From Bauldia litoralis (lineage in GTDB: Bacteria; Pseudomonadota; Alphaproteobacteria; Rhizobiales; Kaistiaceae): 64,000 bases of DNA. The stretch spans positions 38,158 to 102,157 of the forward strand of contig CAMCWB010000003.1 of the NCBI GenBank assembly GCA_945882315.1, written 5' to 3'. A program made the position numbers and the translations under genes. Below are positions 36,510 to 45,000 of this stretch, one piece after another; position 1 is the stretch's first letter, and every line of letters starts with the position of its first letter. Below the pieces are notes generated by a model. That model did no database searches. It was not told the origin of the DNA and worked only from the letters and a program-made list of their open reading frames with translations.

Positions 36510-37709
36510 CTAAAAAAACGCCTGAATCCCGGTCTGCGCCCGGCCGAGGATGAGGGCGTGGATGTCGTGCGTGCCCTCATAGGTGTTGACCGTCTCGAGG
36601 TTCACCATGTGGCGGATGACGTGGAATTCATCGGCGATGCCGTTGCCGCCATGCATGTCGCGGGCGGCGCGTGCGATGTCGAGCGCCTTGCCGCAATTGT
36701 TGCGTTTCATCAGGCTGATCATTTCCGGCGCCATCCGGCCCTCGTCGAAGAGCCGCCCGACCCGGAGCGCGCCCTGGAGACCAAGGGCAATCTCGGTCTG
36801 CATGTCGGCAAGCTTCTTCTGGATGAGCTGATTAGCGGCGAGCGGCCGTCCGAACTGCTTGCGGTCGAGGACGTAGCTGCGCGCCCGCTGCCAGCAGTCC
36901 TCGGCGGCGCCCATCGCCCCCCAGGCAATGCCGTAGCGCGCCCGGTTGAGGCAGCCGAAGGGACCGGCAAGCCCGGAGACATTCGGCAGGAGATTCTCCT
37001 CCGGCACCGCGACGTCGTCCATGACGACCTCGCCGGTGAGCGAGGCGCGGAGCGAGATCTTGCCCTCGATCTTCGGCGTCGACAGGCCCTTCATGCCGCG
37101 TTCGAGGATGAAACCGCGGATGGCGTCACCATGCGCCGCAGATTTGGCCCAGACCACCAGCACGTCGGCGATTGGTGCATTGGTGATCCAGGTCTTGGCG
37201 CCGTTCAGCCGATAGCCGGCATCGGTCTTGGTGGCACGGGTGACCATGCTACCCGGGTCGGAGCCGTGATCGGGTTCGGTCAGGCCGAAGCAGCCGATCC
37301 AATCGCCGGTCGCAAGCTTCGGCAGGTATTTCTGCCGCTGTTCCTCGCTGCCATAGGCATGGATCGGATGCATGACCAGCGAGGACTGAACGCTCATCGC
37401 CGAGCGATAGCCGGAATCGACCCGCTCGACCTCGCGGGCGATCAGCCCGTAGGCGACGTAATTCGCCCCCGCCCCGCCATAGGTTTCCGGAATGGTCGCA
37501 CCGAGGAAACCCAGTTCGCCAAGCTCGGTCATGATCTCGCGGTCGAAGCGCTCCTCGCGGAACGCGCTGACGACCCGCGGCAGGAGTTTGCCCTGCGCAT
37601 AATCCCGGGCGGTGTCGCGGATAAGCCGCTCCTCGGCGCTGAGCTCCGCGTCGAGAAGCAGGGGATCGGACCAGTCGAAAGCGACCCGTGGATGAGCGTC
37701 TTGTTTCAT
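36510..37709 (-). CDS. gcdH: glutaryl-CoA dehydrogenase
   Basis: A 399-residue FAD-dependent acyl-CoA dehydrogenase. The start [12 protein letters not shown] and the segments [16 protein letters not shown] (about 138-153) and [21 protein letters not shown] (about 372-392) mark glutaryl-CoA dehydrogenase, with the catalytic Glu in TYEGTHD. It converts glutaryl-CoA to crotonyl-CoA in lysine and aromatic breakdown. The start is the ATG at 37709; the longer frame is shadow. It is divergent from the iron-transport gene fbpA. Confidence 0.93.
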   Translation of the reverse strand: MKQDAHPRVAFDWSDPLLLDAELSAEERLIRDTARDYAQGKLLPRVVSAFREERFDREIMTELGELGFLGATIPETYGGAGANYVAYGLIAREVERVDSGYRSAMSVQSSLVMHPIHAYGSEEQRQKYLPKLATGDWIGCFGLTEPDHGSDPGSMVTRATKTDAGYRLNGAKTWITNAPIADVLVVWAKSAAHGDAIRGFILERGMKGLSTPKIEGKISLRASLTGEVVMDDVAVPEENLLPNVSGLAGPFGCLNRARYGIAWGAMGAAEDCWQRARSYVLDRKQFGRPLAANQLIQKKLADMQTEIALGLQGALRVGRLFDEGRMAPEMISLMKRNNCGKALDIARAARDMHGGNGIADEFHVIRHMVNLETVNTYEGTHDIHALILGRAQTGIQAFF

Positions 37710-37787
37710 GGCGCGGATATTACAGAAGCCGGGACGGATTTCACCCGCCAGTTTGCCATGGCGGCAGGCCGGAACGCGTAGCAAAAA

Positions 37788-37800
37788 TAGAATCGTTCTA
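37788..37800. promoter_or_regulatory. putative Irr box (ICE) 1 upstream of fbpA
   Basis: TAGAATCGTTCTA is a palindrome (5-bp arms, 3-base centre) in the gap between gcdH and fbpA. It fits the pattern T(A/G)GA(A/G)-N3-TTC(T/C)A seen five times here, always before iron genes, and resembles the iron control element bound by Irr. Confidence 0.7.
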
Positions 37801-37810
37801 CTTGGCTTAC

Positions 37811-37827
37811 ACTGGAGTTATTCCAGT
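37811..37827. promoter_or_regulatory. putative Irr box (ICE) 2 upstream of fbpA
   Basis: ACTGGAGTTATTCCAGT has perfect 6-bp arms. Its core TGGAGTTATTCCA (37813-37825) follows the same pattern as box 1, with the core starts 25 bases apart. It is about 105 bases before the fbpA ATG. Confidence 0.65.
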
Positions 37828-37931
37828 TCCATACTAACCTTTTACTTGCGCTGGTCATCCACTCCTTCATTGATGCGCCGTCGCGAAGCCGAAACGGACG
37901 CGACGCCACGCCCCCTGAACAGGAGACGACG

Positions 37932-38960
37932 ATGAACGCCGCGCGAGTCCTGCGCCACATCCTCCCGCTTGCCGCCCTTGCCGGCGCTTGCACCGCTTCC
38001 ATCGCCAGCGCCGAGGAAGTGAACATCTATACCACCCGCGAGCCGGGCCTGATCGAGCCGCTGCTGCAGGTCTTCACCAAGGAGACCGGCATCAAGGTCA
38101 ACACCCTCTTCATCAAGGACGGCATGCCGGAGCGCGTCGCCGCCGAAGGCGAGAGTTCGCCCGCCGACATCATGATGGCGGTCGACGTCGGCAACATCGT
38201 CGACCTGCTCGACGCCGGCGTCACCCAGCCGATCAAGTCGGAAGCGCTGGAGGCCGCGATCCCGGCCAATCTCCGCGACCCGGACGGCAACTGGTTCGCG
38301 CTGTCGATGCGCGCCCGCGTCCTCTATGTCGCCAAGGATCTCGATATCAAGAGCTTCACCTATGAGGAGCTCGCCGACCCGAAATACAAGGGCAAGGTCT
38401 GCATCCGCTCGGGCCAGCACCCCTACAACACCGCCCTCTTCGCCGCCTATCTCGCCAAGCATGGCGAGGCCAAGACCGAAGAATTCCTGACCGCACTCAA
38501 GGCCAACCTGGCCCGCAAGGCCGGTGGCGGCGACCGCGACGTCGCCCGTGACATCCTCGGCCAGATCTGCGACCTCGGACCCGCCAATTCCTACTATGTC
38601 GGCCTGATGCGGAGCGGCAAGGGCGGCCCCGAGCAGGTCGAATGGGGCAATGCCATCAACGTCGTCCTCCCGACCTTCGACGGCGGCGGCACGCATGTGA
38701 ACATCTCCGGCGCCGCGATCGCCAAGCACGCCCCCAACAAGGATGCGGCCGTCAAGCTCCTCGAATTCCTCGTCTCGGACGAAGGCCAGGAGCTTTATGC
38801 CCACGCCAACTACGAGTTCCCGGTGAAGCCGGGCGTGGCGCCCGACGCGATCATCTCGGCACTGGGTCCGCTCACCGTCGACTCCCTGTCGCTCGGCGAT
38901 ATCGCCAAGCACCGCAAGCAGGCGAGCGAACTCGTCGACAAAGTCGGCTTTGATAACTAG
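37932..38960 (+). CDS. fbpA: ferric iron ABC transporter, periplasmic binding protein
   Basis: A 342-residue family 1 binding protein with signal peptide (cut near ASAEE, about 27). The start of the mature part, VNIYTTREPGLIEPLL, and the tandem tyrosines in GPANSYYVGL (about 216-225) that usually ligate Fe(III) match FbpA/FutA. It is first of the fbpA-fbpB-fbpC group and lies behind two putative Irr boxes, so it should be derepressed in iron shortage. A palindromic repeat begins right at its stop codon. Confidence 0.93.
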   Translation: MNAARVLRHILPLAALAGACTASIASAEEVNIYTTREPGLIEPLLQVFTKETGIKVNTLFIKDGMPERVAAEGESSPADIMMAVDVGNIVDLLDAGVTQPIKSEALEAAIPANLRDPDGNWFALSMRARVLYVAKDLDIKSFTYEELADPKYKGKVCIRSGQHPYNTALFAAYLAKHGEAKTEEFLTALKANLARKAGGGDRDVARDILGQICDLGPANSYYVGLMRSGKGGPEQVEWGNAINVVLPTFDGGGTHVNISGAAIAKHAPNKDAAVKLLEFLVSDEGQELYAHANYEFPVKPGVAPDAIISALGPLTVDSLSLGDIAKHRKQASELVDKVGFDN

Positions 38961-39054
38961 TAGGGTGGGCAAAGGCGCGTCAGCGCCGTGCCCACGCTGC
39001 ATCCTCTGAAGTCGTAGTGGTGGGCACGCTGCTTCGCAGCTTTGTCCACCCTAC
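38960..39054. repeat. TAGGGTGGGCAAAG palindrome, copy 2
   Basis: A 95-base element with 15-bp ends GTAGGGTGGGCAAAG and CTTTGTCCACCCTAC (one mismatch). Each half can also fold on itself: GTGGGCA..GGCGC-GTCA-GCGCC..TGCCCAC on the left and a CTGC-TTC-GCAG hairpin on the right, giving a cloverleaf shape. It fills the fbpA-fbpB gap, starting at the last base of the fbpA stop, so it may act as a stem-loop that protects or ends the fbpA message. Confidence 0.85.
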
Positions 39055-39066
39055 GGCGCGTAACGA

Positions 39067-40788
39067 ATGGCAGACACCGAAGAACCGAGACGTGCCCTCT
39101 CCCTCGACCGCTGGCGCGGTGCCGACGGCGGAGTCTGGCTGCTTTTCGCCGGCGTCGTTGCCCTCCTGGTGCTGGCGCCGGTCATCTCGCTCGGACTGAT
39201 CGCATCACGCGGTTCGGGCGATCTCTGGCCGCACCTCATCGAAAACGTCATACCGGTGGCGTTCCGCGTCACCTTCATCCTGCTTCTCGGCGTCGGCGTG
39301 CTGGTGACGGCGATCGGCGCCGGCACCGCCTGGCTGGTGACGGCCTACGACTTCCCCGGCCGGCGCATCCTCGACTGGGCGCTGCTCCTGCCGCTGGCGG
39401 TGCCGACCTATATCGTCGCCTATGCCTATCTCGATATCCTGCACCCGATCGGCCCGGTCCAGACGACGCTCCGCGCCATCCTCGGGCTGACGAGCCCGCG
39501 CGATCTCTGGTTTCCCGAGATCCGCTCGATGGCCGGCTGCATCATACTCTTCAGCCTCGTGCTCTACCCCTACGTCTATCTCTCGACGCGGGCGCTTTTC
39601 CTGATGCAGGCCGCCGGCCTCGTCGAGGCCGCCGAGACGCTCGGCGCACGCCGCCGCCCTGTCTTCTTCCGCATCGCCTTGCCGCTGGCGCGGCCGGCCA
39701 TCGTCGTCGGCACCAGCCTCGCGCTGATGGAAGCGCTGAACGATGTCGGCGCCTCTGAGTTCCTTGGCATCCGCACGCTGACCGTCTCGATCTATTCGAC
39801 CTGGATCAACCGCTCGAGCCTGCCCGGCGCCGCGCAGATCGCGCTCCTGATGCTGTTCATCATCGTGACGCTGATCGTCGTCGAACGCTGGGCGCGGCGG
39901 AAGCAGCGCTTCACCGGCAGCGCCCAGCGCTCGCAGCCGCTGGTGCCGCGCCAGCTTACCGGCGTCCGCGGCTGGGCGACCTTCCTCCTCGGCGCCCTGC
40001 CCGTCCTTCTCGGCTTCGTCGTGCCGGCCAGCTACCTCGTCAACGAAGCCTGGAAGCGCATCCGCTTCAACGGCATCGCCCCCTCGATCCTGACGGAGAC
40101 CGGCAACACGATTCTGATCTCCTCGATCGCCACCGTGTTCACCGTTTGCCTCGGGCTTGCCGTGGCTTACGCGGCGCGGCTCAACCGGCATGGCATCGGC
40201 AGCGTGCTCGTCCGCACGGCGAGCCTCGGCTATGCGCTGCCCGGCACGGTGCTGGCGATCAGCATCCTGACGCCGCTGGCGAACCTCGACAATCTCATCA
40301 GCGGCTTCAGCCAGGAATTGTTTGGCGTCTCGACCGGGCTCCTGATCTCGGGCTCCGGCGCCGCGCTGGTCTACGCCTATACGACCCGCTTCCTGGCGAT
40401 CTCGGTCGGCGGCATCGAGGCCGGCTTCGAGAAGATCCCGCGCTCGCTCGACCACAGCGCCCGCTCGCTCGGCCACACACCCGGCCCGGTGCTCCGCGCC
40501 ATCCATCTGCCGCTGCTCCGGCCGACCATCGGCGCGGCCGCGCTTCTCGTCTTCGTGGATTGCATGAAGGAGTTGCCGGCGACCCTCCTCCTCCGGCCGC
40601 TCAATTTCGAGACGCTGGCGACCCATCTCTATGCCGAAGCCTCGCGCGGCACCTATGAGGACGGCGCCGTCGCGGCGCTCGCCATCGTCCTTTTCGGCCT
40701 TTTCCCGGTGATCCTGCTCGCCCGTTTCGCCCGGCCCGCGGCGCTGACCGGCGGCCGCGCCGCCATCGTCGCGGATGGGCATCTCTGA
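39067..40788 (+). CDS. fbpB: ferric iron ABC transporter permease (fused double permease)
   Basis: A 573-residue inner-membrane protein of two BPD_transp_1 modules, about 12 helices. EAA-type loops are EAAETLGARRRPVFFRIALP (about 191-210) and SARSLGHTPGPVLRAIHLP (near 468-486). The fused two-module form is normal for FbpB. It is separated from fbpA only by the palindromic repeat and followed by fbpC after 126 bases that carry another Irr-like box. Confidence 0.93.
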   Translation: MADTEEPRRALSLDRWRGADGGVWLLFAGVVALLVLAPVISLGLIASRGSGDLWPHLIENVIPVAFRVTFILLLGVGVLVTAIGAGTAWLVTAYDFPGRRILDWALLLPLAVPTYIVAYAYLDILHPIGPVQTTLRAILGLTSPRDLWFPEIRSMAGCIILFSLVLYPYVYLSTRALFLMQAAGLVEAAETLGARRRPVFFRIALPLARPAIVVGTSLALMEALNDVGASEFLGIRTLTVSIYSTWINRSSLPGAAQIALLMLFIIVTLIVVERWARRKQRFTGSAQRSQPLVPRQLTGVRGWATFLLGALPVLLGFVVPASYLVNEAWKRIRFNGIAPSILTETGNTILISSIATVFTVCLGLAVAYAARLNRHGIGSVLVRTASLGYALPGTVLAISILTPLANLDNLISGFSQELFGVSTGLLISGSGAALVYAYTTRFLAISVGGIEAGFEKIPRSLDHSARSLGHTPGPVLRAIHLPLLRPTIGAAALLVFVDCMKELPATLLLRPLNFETLATHLYAEASRGTYEDGAVAALAIVLFGLFPVILLARFARPAALTGGRAAIVADGHL

Positions 40789-40839
40789 TTTGTTGATCGC
40801 CCGGCGCGCCGGGCCTATATAAATCTAAAGCCTAAAAGC

Positions 40840-40860
40840 AGTTTAAATCAGTTCTAAACT
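40840..40860. promoter_or_regulatory. imperfect palindrome upstream of fbpC
   Basis: A 21-base AT-rich imperfect palindrome starting AGTTTAAATC and ending TTCTAAACT; the outer arms AGTTTA/TAAACT are exact. It lies in the AT-rich gap 40800-40900 and may be a second operator or part of the fbpC promoter. Confidence 0.4.
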
Positions 40861-40900
40861 AGCTTTGGCAAATAGAACTGCGCCGCCACGCGGACGATAT

Positions 40901-40915
40901 TTGGAATTATTCTAG
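40901..40915. promoter_or_regulatory. putative Irr box (ICE) upstream of fbpC
   Basis: TTGGAATTATTCTAG with core TGGAATTATTCTA (40902-40914) fits the T(A/G)GA(A/G)-N3-TTC(T/C)A pattern. It touches a possible GTG start of fbpC at 40915, which argues that translation starts further on, at the ATG at 40963. Confidence 0.65.
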
Positions 40916-40962
40916 TGAAGGCCGCTACGCTTCGCGCAGCATCACCGGACGCCGTTGAGAGC

Positions 40963-42102
40963 ATGAACCAGTTGACCGACCAGCAGATGTGGGACGGCGA
41001 GCCGACCGCGGCTCCTGTCGCCATCAACTGGCATGACGCGAAGCCGGCGCTGACCGTCGACGGTATCCGCCAGACCTATGGCCGGGTGACGGCACTGGAC
41101 GGCGTTTCCTTCGACCTCGCCGCGGGTGAGATCCTGGCCCTTGTCGGCCATTCCGGTTCTGGCAAGTCGACCCTGCTCCGCGTTGCCGCCGGCCTCGAAC
41201 GCCCGGCTTCGGGCCGCGTCTTCCTCGACGGCACCGAAGTCTGCGGACCCGGCCGCTTCGTGCCGCCGGAGCGGCGGGGCGTCGGGCTGATGTTCCAGGA
41301 CTACGCCCTCTTCCCGCATATGACGGTGCTGCAGAATATCGCTTTCGGCCTGTCGCGCTTGTCGCGCGCTGAAGCCGACCGCATCGCCCGCGCCACGCTC
41401 GACAGCGTCGGCCTCGGCGCCTGCGCCGACGATTACCCGCATGCGCTGTCCGGCGGCGAGCAGCAGCGCGTGGCGCTCGCCCGCGCGCTGGCGCCCGGCC
41501 CGAATGTCCTCCTGATGGACGAGCCCTTCTCCAATCTCGACCGGCGCACGCGCGACATCGTCCGCGACGAGACCATCGCGGTGCTGCGCCGGAACCGCGC
41601 GACCGCCATCCTCGTCACCCATGATCCGGAAGAGGCCATGCGGCTTGCCGACCGGATCGTGCTTCTGCGCAGCGGCCGCGTCGTCCAGACCGGCACGTCG
41701 GAAGAACTCTACCGCCGCCCGGCATCGCTCTTCGTGGCGCGTTTCTTCTCCGAATTCGACGAGGTCGAGGGCGTCGTGAAGAACGGCGCCGCCGACAGCG
41801 CCCTCGGCCGCTTTGCCGCCAACGGCTTCGCCGATGGCGCCAAGGCGACGATCTGCGTGCGCCCCAATGCCATCCGCGTCGGCAAACGCGGCAGCGGCGT
41901 CGACGCCCGCATCGTCTCGCGACGCTTCCTCGGCGAGACCGATCTCCTCCACATCACCGTCGACGGCGTGCCGCGCTCCCTGCATGCCCGCGTTCCGGCC
42001 GGCGCGGCGATCGCCGGCGACGACGCGATCGGCATCGAGATCGCACCGGACGACGTCATGGTCTTCCCGGAATCGGATGCCAGGCCGCGCGCCCGCGGCT
42101 GA
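40963..42102 (+). CDS. fbpC: ferric iron ABC transporter ATP-binding protein
   Basis: A 379-residue ABC ATPase from the ATG at 40963. Walker A is GHSGSGKST, the Q-loop MFQDYALFPH, the signature LSGGEQQRV, Walker B VLLMDEPFSNLD and the switch His in VTHDPEEAM. A TOBE-like C-terminal domain (about 270-370) is typical of the FbpC/PotA group. A GTG at 40915 would add 16 residues, but it lies on an Irr-like box. It energises FbpB. Confidence 0.92.
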   Translation: MNQLTDQQMWDGEPTAAPVAINWHDAKPALTVDGIRQTYGRVTALDGVSFDLAAGEILALVGHSGSGKSTLLRVAAGLERPASGRVFLDGTEVCGPGRFVPPERRGVGLMFQDYALFPHMTVLQNIAFGLSRLSRAEADRIARATLDSVGLGACADDYPHALSGGEQQRVALARALAPGPNVLLMDEPFSNLDRRTRDIVRDETIAVLRRNRATAILVTHDPEEAMRLADRIVLLRSGRVVQTGTSEELYRRPASLFVARFFSEFDEVEGVVKNGAADSALGRFAANGFADGAKATICVRPNAIRVGKRGSGVDARIVSRRFLGETDLLHITVDGVPRSLHARVPAGAAIAGDDAIGIEIAPDDVMVFPESDARPRARG

Positions 42103-42112
42103 GTCTGCTTCT

Positions 42113-42207
42113 TAGGGTGGGCAAAGGCGCCTCAGCGCCGTGCCCACGTGACGGCGTCACAGCATGGCAATGCGGTGGGCACGGCCTTCGGCCTTTGCCC
42201 ACCCTAC
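42113..42207. repeat. TAGGGTGGGCAAAG palindrome, copy 3
   Basis: A 95-base element, TAGGGTGGGCAAAGGCGC at the left and GCCTTTGCCCACCCTAC at the right, with a GGCGC-CTCA-GCGCC hairpin in the left half and a CGGCC-TTC-GGCCT-type hairpin in the right. It is the same length as copy 2 and lies just after fbpC, so copies 2 and 3 flank fbpB-fbpC. Confidence 0.85.
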
Positions 42208-42217
42208 GGCGCTATCC

Positions 42218-42571
42218 TCAGCAGAACGGCCGGAAGCCCAGCATCCCCTTGCGCCGGTCGAAATCGCAGCGCTTGCATTTTTTGACCGTGCATTGGCCGC
42301 CGGCGCTCGGCACAGATGCCGGCACCGCACGCTCACCCGGATCGCAATAGCCGCTGCTCGCGACGAAGCGGCCATACATCGGCTGGCCGGACTTGCTCCA
42401 GCGCAGGATGACGGCGCCCTCGTTCCTGACCACGGATTTGACGCTGCCGCAGCTCATCGCTGTCGACGTGTAGCGAGAAATGGCCTGCGCCTCCTGCGTC
42501 ATCGGCGCGATGGCGAGCGTCGACAGGACCAGCGAGACGGCAACGCAGAAAGACAGAAGATGGCGTTTCAT
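42218..42571 (-). CDS. small secreted cysteine-rich protein
   Basis: A 117-residue protein with a signal peptide (about 1-29, ending AQA). The mature part of about 88 residues has six cysteines, including a CTVKKCKRCDFD cluster and a C-terminal FRPFC. I know of similar short exported proteins in Rhizobiales but not of a function. The ATG at 42571 is chosen because the signal peptide starts there and GAGGAG lies about ten bases upstream; the longer frame to 42820 overlaps the DUF1513 gene. It follows that gene by 76 bases and might be part of the iron operon. Confidence 0.75.
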   Translation of the reverse strand: MKRHLLSFCVAVSLVLSTLAIAPMTQEAQAISRYTSTAMSCGSVKSVVRNEGAVILRWSKSGQPMYGRFVASSGYCDPGERAVPASVPSAGGQCTVKKCKRCDFDRRKGMLGFRPFC

Positions 42572-42647
42572 TTCGGCGCTCCTCAGACGGCACCCCCACG
42601 CCAAATCTGCGCGCCTCCGAAGCTGGAGGCAAGAGCGGCCAGAAAAC

Positions 42648-43736
42648 TCACACCTTCCGCAAATGGTTGTCCCAGGCCGTCTGCGGGTAAGTGCGCAGCA
42701 GGCCGTCTTCCTCGGTGAGCTGGCCCTGCCCGTCCGAGACGAGGAAGCCGTCGCCTTCCGGCGCGACGCCGCAGACATCGGTGAGCGTCCGTTCCGAGAC
42801 CACCGCGCCGGTTTGCGCATTCCATTCGATGACGACGCCGCCGCGCGGGCTGGTCGTGGCGATCAGCGAGCCGTCGGCATTGGCCGAGACCGAGCCGACA
42901 TATTGGCGGAGCGAAGCGTAGACCTTGGCGGGCGCCGAGATCGGCATCAGATCCTGGCCGAGGCGGTGGCGGACGACCAGTGGCACCTCGTCGGTCGGCG
43001 GGCCCTGATACTGGCCGCCGATCCAGACGGCACCGCTCATGTCGATACCCATATGGCGGAGCGAGACCTGATGCAGGTCGGCAGCGAGCGAGACCTGCGC
43101 GACGAGGTCGCCGGTGGCGAGATCGATATAGGAGAGCGACGGCTCCATCGTCGCGAGATTGAGCACGAGGCGTTCGTCGTCGGGATGGGTCTGCATGCCG
43201 CCATTGGCGACGACCACCGTCCTGCCGCCCGGGAGCAGCAGCGCCTCATGCGGATCGAGGCCGCGCGTCGCATGCGCGCCGATGCGGATGAAGCCGGCGG
43301 CGACGTCATAGATGCCGATCAGCCCGGTCTCGTCCTCGCCGCCGCTTTCGGTCGCGTAGAGGAGCCGCCCGTCCGGCGAGAAGAAGCCGTGGCCGAAGAA
43401 ATGCTTGCCCGGCGGCGGCGTGAAGGCGAGCTTGCGCTGCCGGCCTTCGAGATCGACGACCAGCGCGAAATAGCCCGGCCGGCGCGCGAAGAAGACGGCG
43501 AGGCTGCGATCGGGCGAGAGTGCGATGTCGTGGCCGCGGCCGTCGAGTGCCTCCTGGAAGAGAACCTCGCCGGCATCGTCGATGACGATCGCCGCGAAGG
43601 AACCGTCGGCCTCGCGCCGCGTCGCGACATAAGCCGGGCACATGTCGGCGCGCCCGACGATCGGAATGAACAGCGAGAAGGCGCCGGCCGCGCCGGCCTT
43701 CAGGAGCGTCCGCCGGTCAATCGCCATCGAGCGCAT
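42648..43736 (-). CDS. DUF1513 family Tat-exported beta-propeller protein
   Basis: A 362-residue protein with a twin-arginine-type leader (DRRTLLKAGAAGAFSL, about 7-22) and a repeated beta-propeller-like body: GHDIALSPDRS, GHGFFSPDGRLLYATE and DPHEALLLPGGRTVVVANGG are successive blades. DUF1513 proteins commonly end imelysin/di-haem operons; function in iron uptake is suspected but unproven. Its start overlaps the imelysin stop by 20 bases (or 11 if it starts at the ATG at 43727). Confidence 0.9.
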   Translation of the reverse strand: MRSMAIDRRTLLKAGAAGAFSLFIPIVGRADMCPAYVATRREADGSFAAIVIDDAGEVLFQEALDGRGHDIALSPDRSLAVFFARRPGYFALVVDLEGRQRKLAFTPPPGKHFFGHGFFSPDGRLLYATESGGEDETGLIGIYDVAAGFIRIGAHATRGLDPHEALLLPGGRTVVVANGGMQTHPDDERLVLNLATMEPSLSYIDLATGDLVAQVSLAADLHQVSLRHMGIDMSGAVWIGGQYQGPPTDEVPLVVRHRLGQDLMPISAPAKVYASLRQYVGSVSANADGSLIATTSPRGGVVIEWNAQTGAVVSERTLTDVCGVAPEGDGFLVSDGQGQLTEEDGLLRTYPQTAWDNHLRKV

Positions 43737-45000
43737 TGAAGCCCATCCTCAATCCCAGCAGGCCGGACGCATCCTCGGCGAAGAAGCGCCAGAGCGAACC
43801 GGCGACGATCGCCAGATAGCCGAGCCGGTTATGCTCGGCCGGATCCTTCACCGCCTCTTCGAGCGGCTTGAAGCCTTTCGCGAAATCGCGCTCGGCGCCG
43901 ACGAATTCGAAATCGATCGAGCTGGCGATACCGGCGCCGCCGGCCTGCTCGGAAGCTGCTGGGCGGGTTTCGAGGACCGCCGCCATGCCGGAGCCTTCCC
44001 AGAGCGCCTTGAGACCGGCAAAATTCGCGTCGATCGCCGCAAATGTCTTGCCGCTCCGCCAGAACGCGGCCTGCCGGGGCTTCGCCTTCTCCGGGGTCGC
44101 GCCGAGAAAATTGCCGATCTTCACGTCGCGGATGAACTGGAAGCCGGTCGTCAGCATCTCGATGATGTCGTTCGCCGCCTCGCCCTCGTTGCGATAGACG
44201 GCGTTGTCCGGGCCGGGCTTGCGCATCAGCGCGACATAGCTGGCCTCGTCGTTCCAGCCGGCGAGAATCTCGTTTGCGATCGTATCGAGGTTCTTCGTGA
44301 CCGCCTCGCCATAGCGACAGCGGAAGTCGTCGCCGCTTGCCAATGCTTCCGCACCATTGCCGAAGAGGATGAATTCAAGTGCCTGCAACCCCTGCACGGC
44401 GACACTTTTATCGGCCAGCGTCACCGGATCGGTAGCGGTCTCGTCCTTGTCGGCGATGACCTTCTGTGTCTGCCGGAGTCCTGTTCCCTTGCGGTCCGGC
44501 CAGAAACTGAAACGCTCCAGCCGCTTCTCGACGATAACCGGACCGAGCCGCGCATATTCGACGCGCGACCAGGCCTGGAGAACCTTGGAGAAACTCTCCT
44601 TCGCTGCATCCTGGCGCGCGGCCGAGGGGGCTTCGCAGAGGCCGCCCATCGTTTCGGCCAGCGCCTTGGTCTCGACGGCCAGCGCCTGGAATTCCGGGCG
44701 CAGATAATTCGTGATCGTGTTCTCGACGATCGACCGATACTGCTCAGGCGTAGTGTCGGCGGCGGCGGGCGCGGCGATCAGGAGTGAAATAATAAGGGCA
44801 ACGCATACTCCCACCCTCCCCTGGAGGGGGAGGGTCGCCGTAGCGGAGCGAAGGCGGGGTGGGGTGAAGGGCCTCGCCTCGTTCGGAGGCGGCGCTGCCG
44901 CCCCACCCCGATCACCGCGCTCACGCGCGCCGATCGACCCTCCCCCTCCAGGGGAGGGTGAAACAAGCGTGCGGAGAACGCTGGGGAGGACGGTTAACAT
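43717..45000 (-). CDS. imelysin family protein with in-frame repeat in its leader
   Basis: A 427-residue frame. The imelysin domain (about 85-420) starts TPEQYRSIVENTI. The usual GxHxxE motif reads GLQALE (about 216-221), so His is replaced by Gln. The ATG at 45000 is coupled to the upstream di-haem gene (TGATG). The first 13 residues (LTVLPSVLRTLV) are followed by about 50 residues encoded by a 149-base palindromic element (44812-44960), then by a hydrophobic ALIISLLIAAPAAAD signal segment. Translation may instead begin at a GTG at the element's end (about 44814) that leads directly into the signal segment. A periplasmic iron-binding role is inferred from the family. Confidence 0.88.
   Translation of the reverse strand: MLTVLPSVLRTLVSPSPGGGGSIGARERGDRGGAAAPPPNEARPFTPPRLRSATATLPLQGRVGVCVALIISLLIAAPAAADTTPEQYRSIVENTITNYLRPEFQALAVETKALAETMGGLCEAPSAARQDAAKESFSKVLQAWSRVEYARLGPVIVEKRLERFSFWPDRKGTGLRQTQKVIADKDETATDPVTLADKSVAVQGLQALEFILFGNGAEALASGDDFRCRYGEAVTKNLDTIANEILAGWNDEASYVALMRKPGPDNAVYRNEGEAANDIIEMLTTGFQFIRDVKIGNFLGATPEKAKPRQAAFWRSGKTFAAIDANFAGLKALWEGSGMAAVLETRPAASEQAGGAGIASSIDFEFVGAERDFAKGFKPLEEAVKDPAEHNRLGYLAIVAGSLWRFFAEDASGLLGLRMGFNALDGD
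44812..44960. repeat. 149-bp element with perfect 26-bp inverted ends, inside a gene
   Basis: The ends are CACCCTCCCCTGGAGGGG... (44812-44837) and its exact reverse complement (44935-44960), 26 bp each. The centre is rich in GGCGGCGCTGCCGCC-type palindromes. No transposase is encoded. The element is open through its full length in the imelysin frame and adds a Gly/Ala/Pro/Arg-rich stretch to the leader. This repeat type is widespread between genes in alphaproteobacteria. Confidence 0.88.

Noticed and set aside
42117..42375. Small frames on both strands across the 42113-42207 region
   Set aside because: They are produced by the palindromic repeat, which is nearly open in several frames, and have no ribosome site or similarity.
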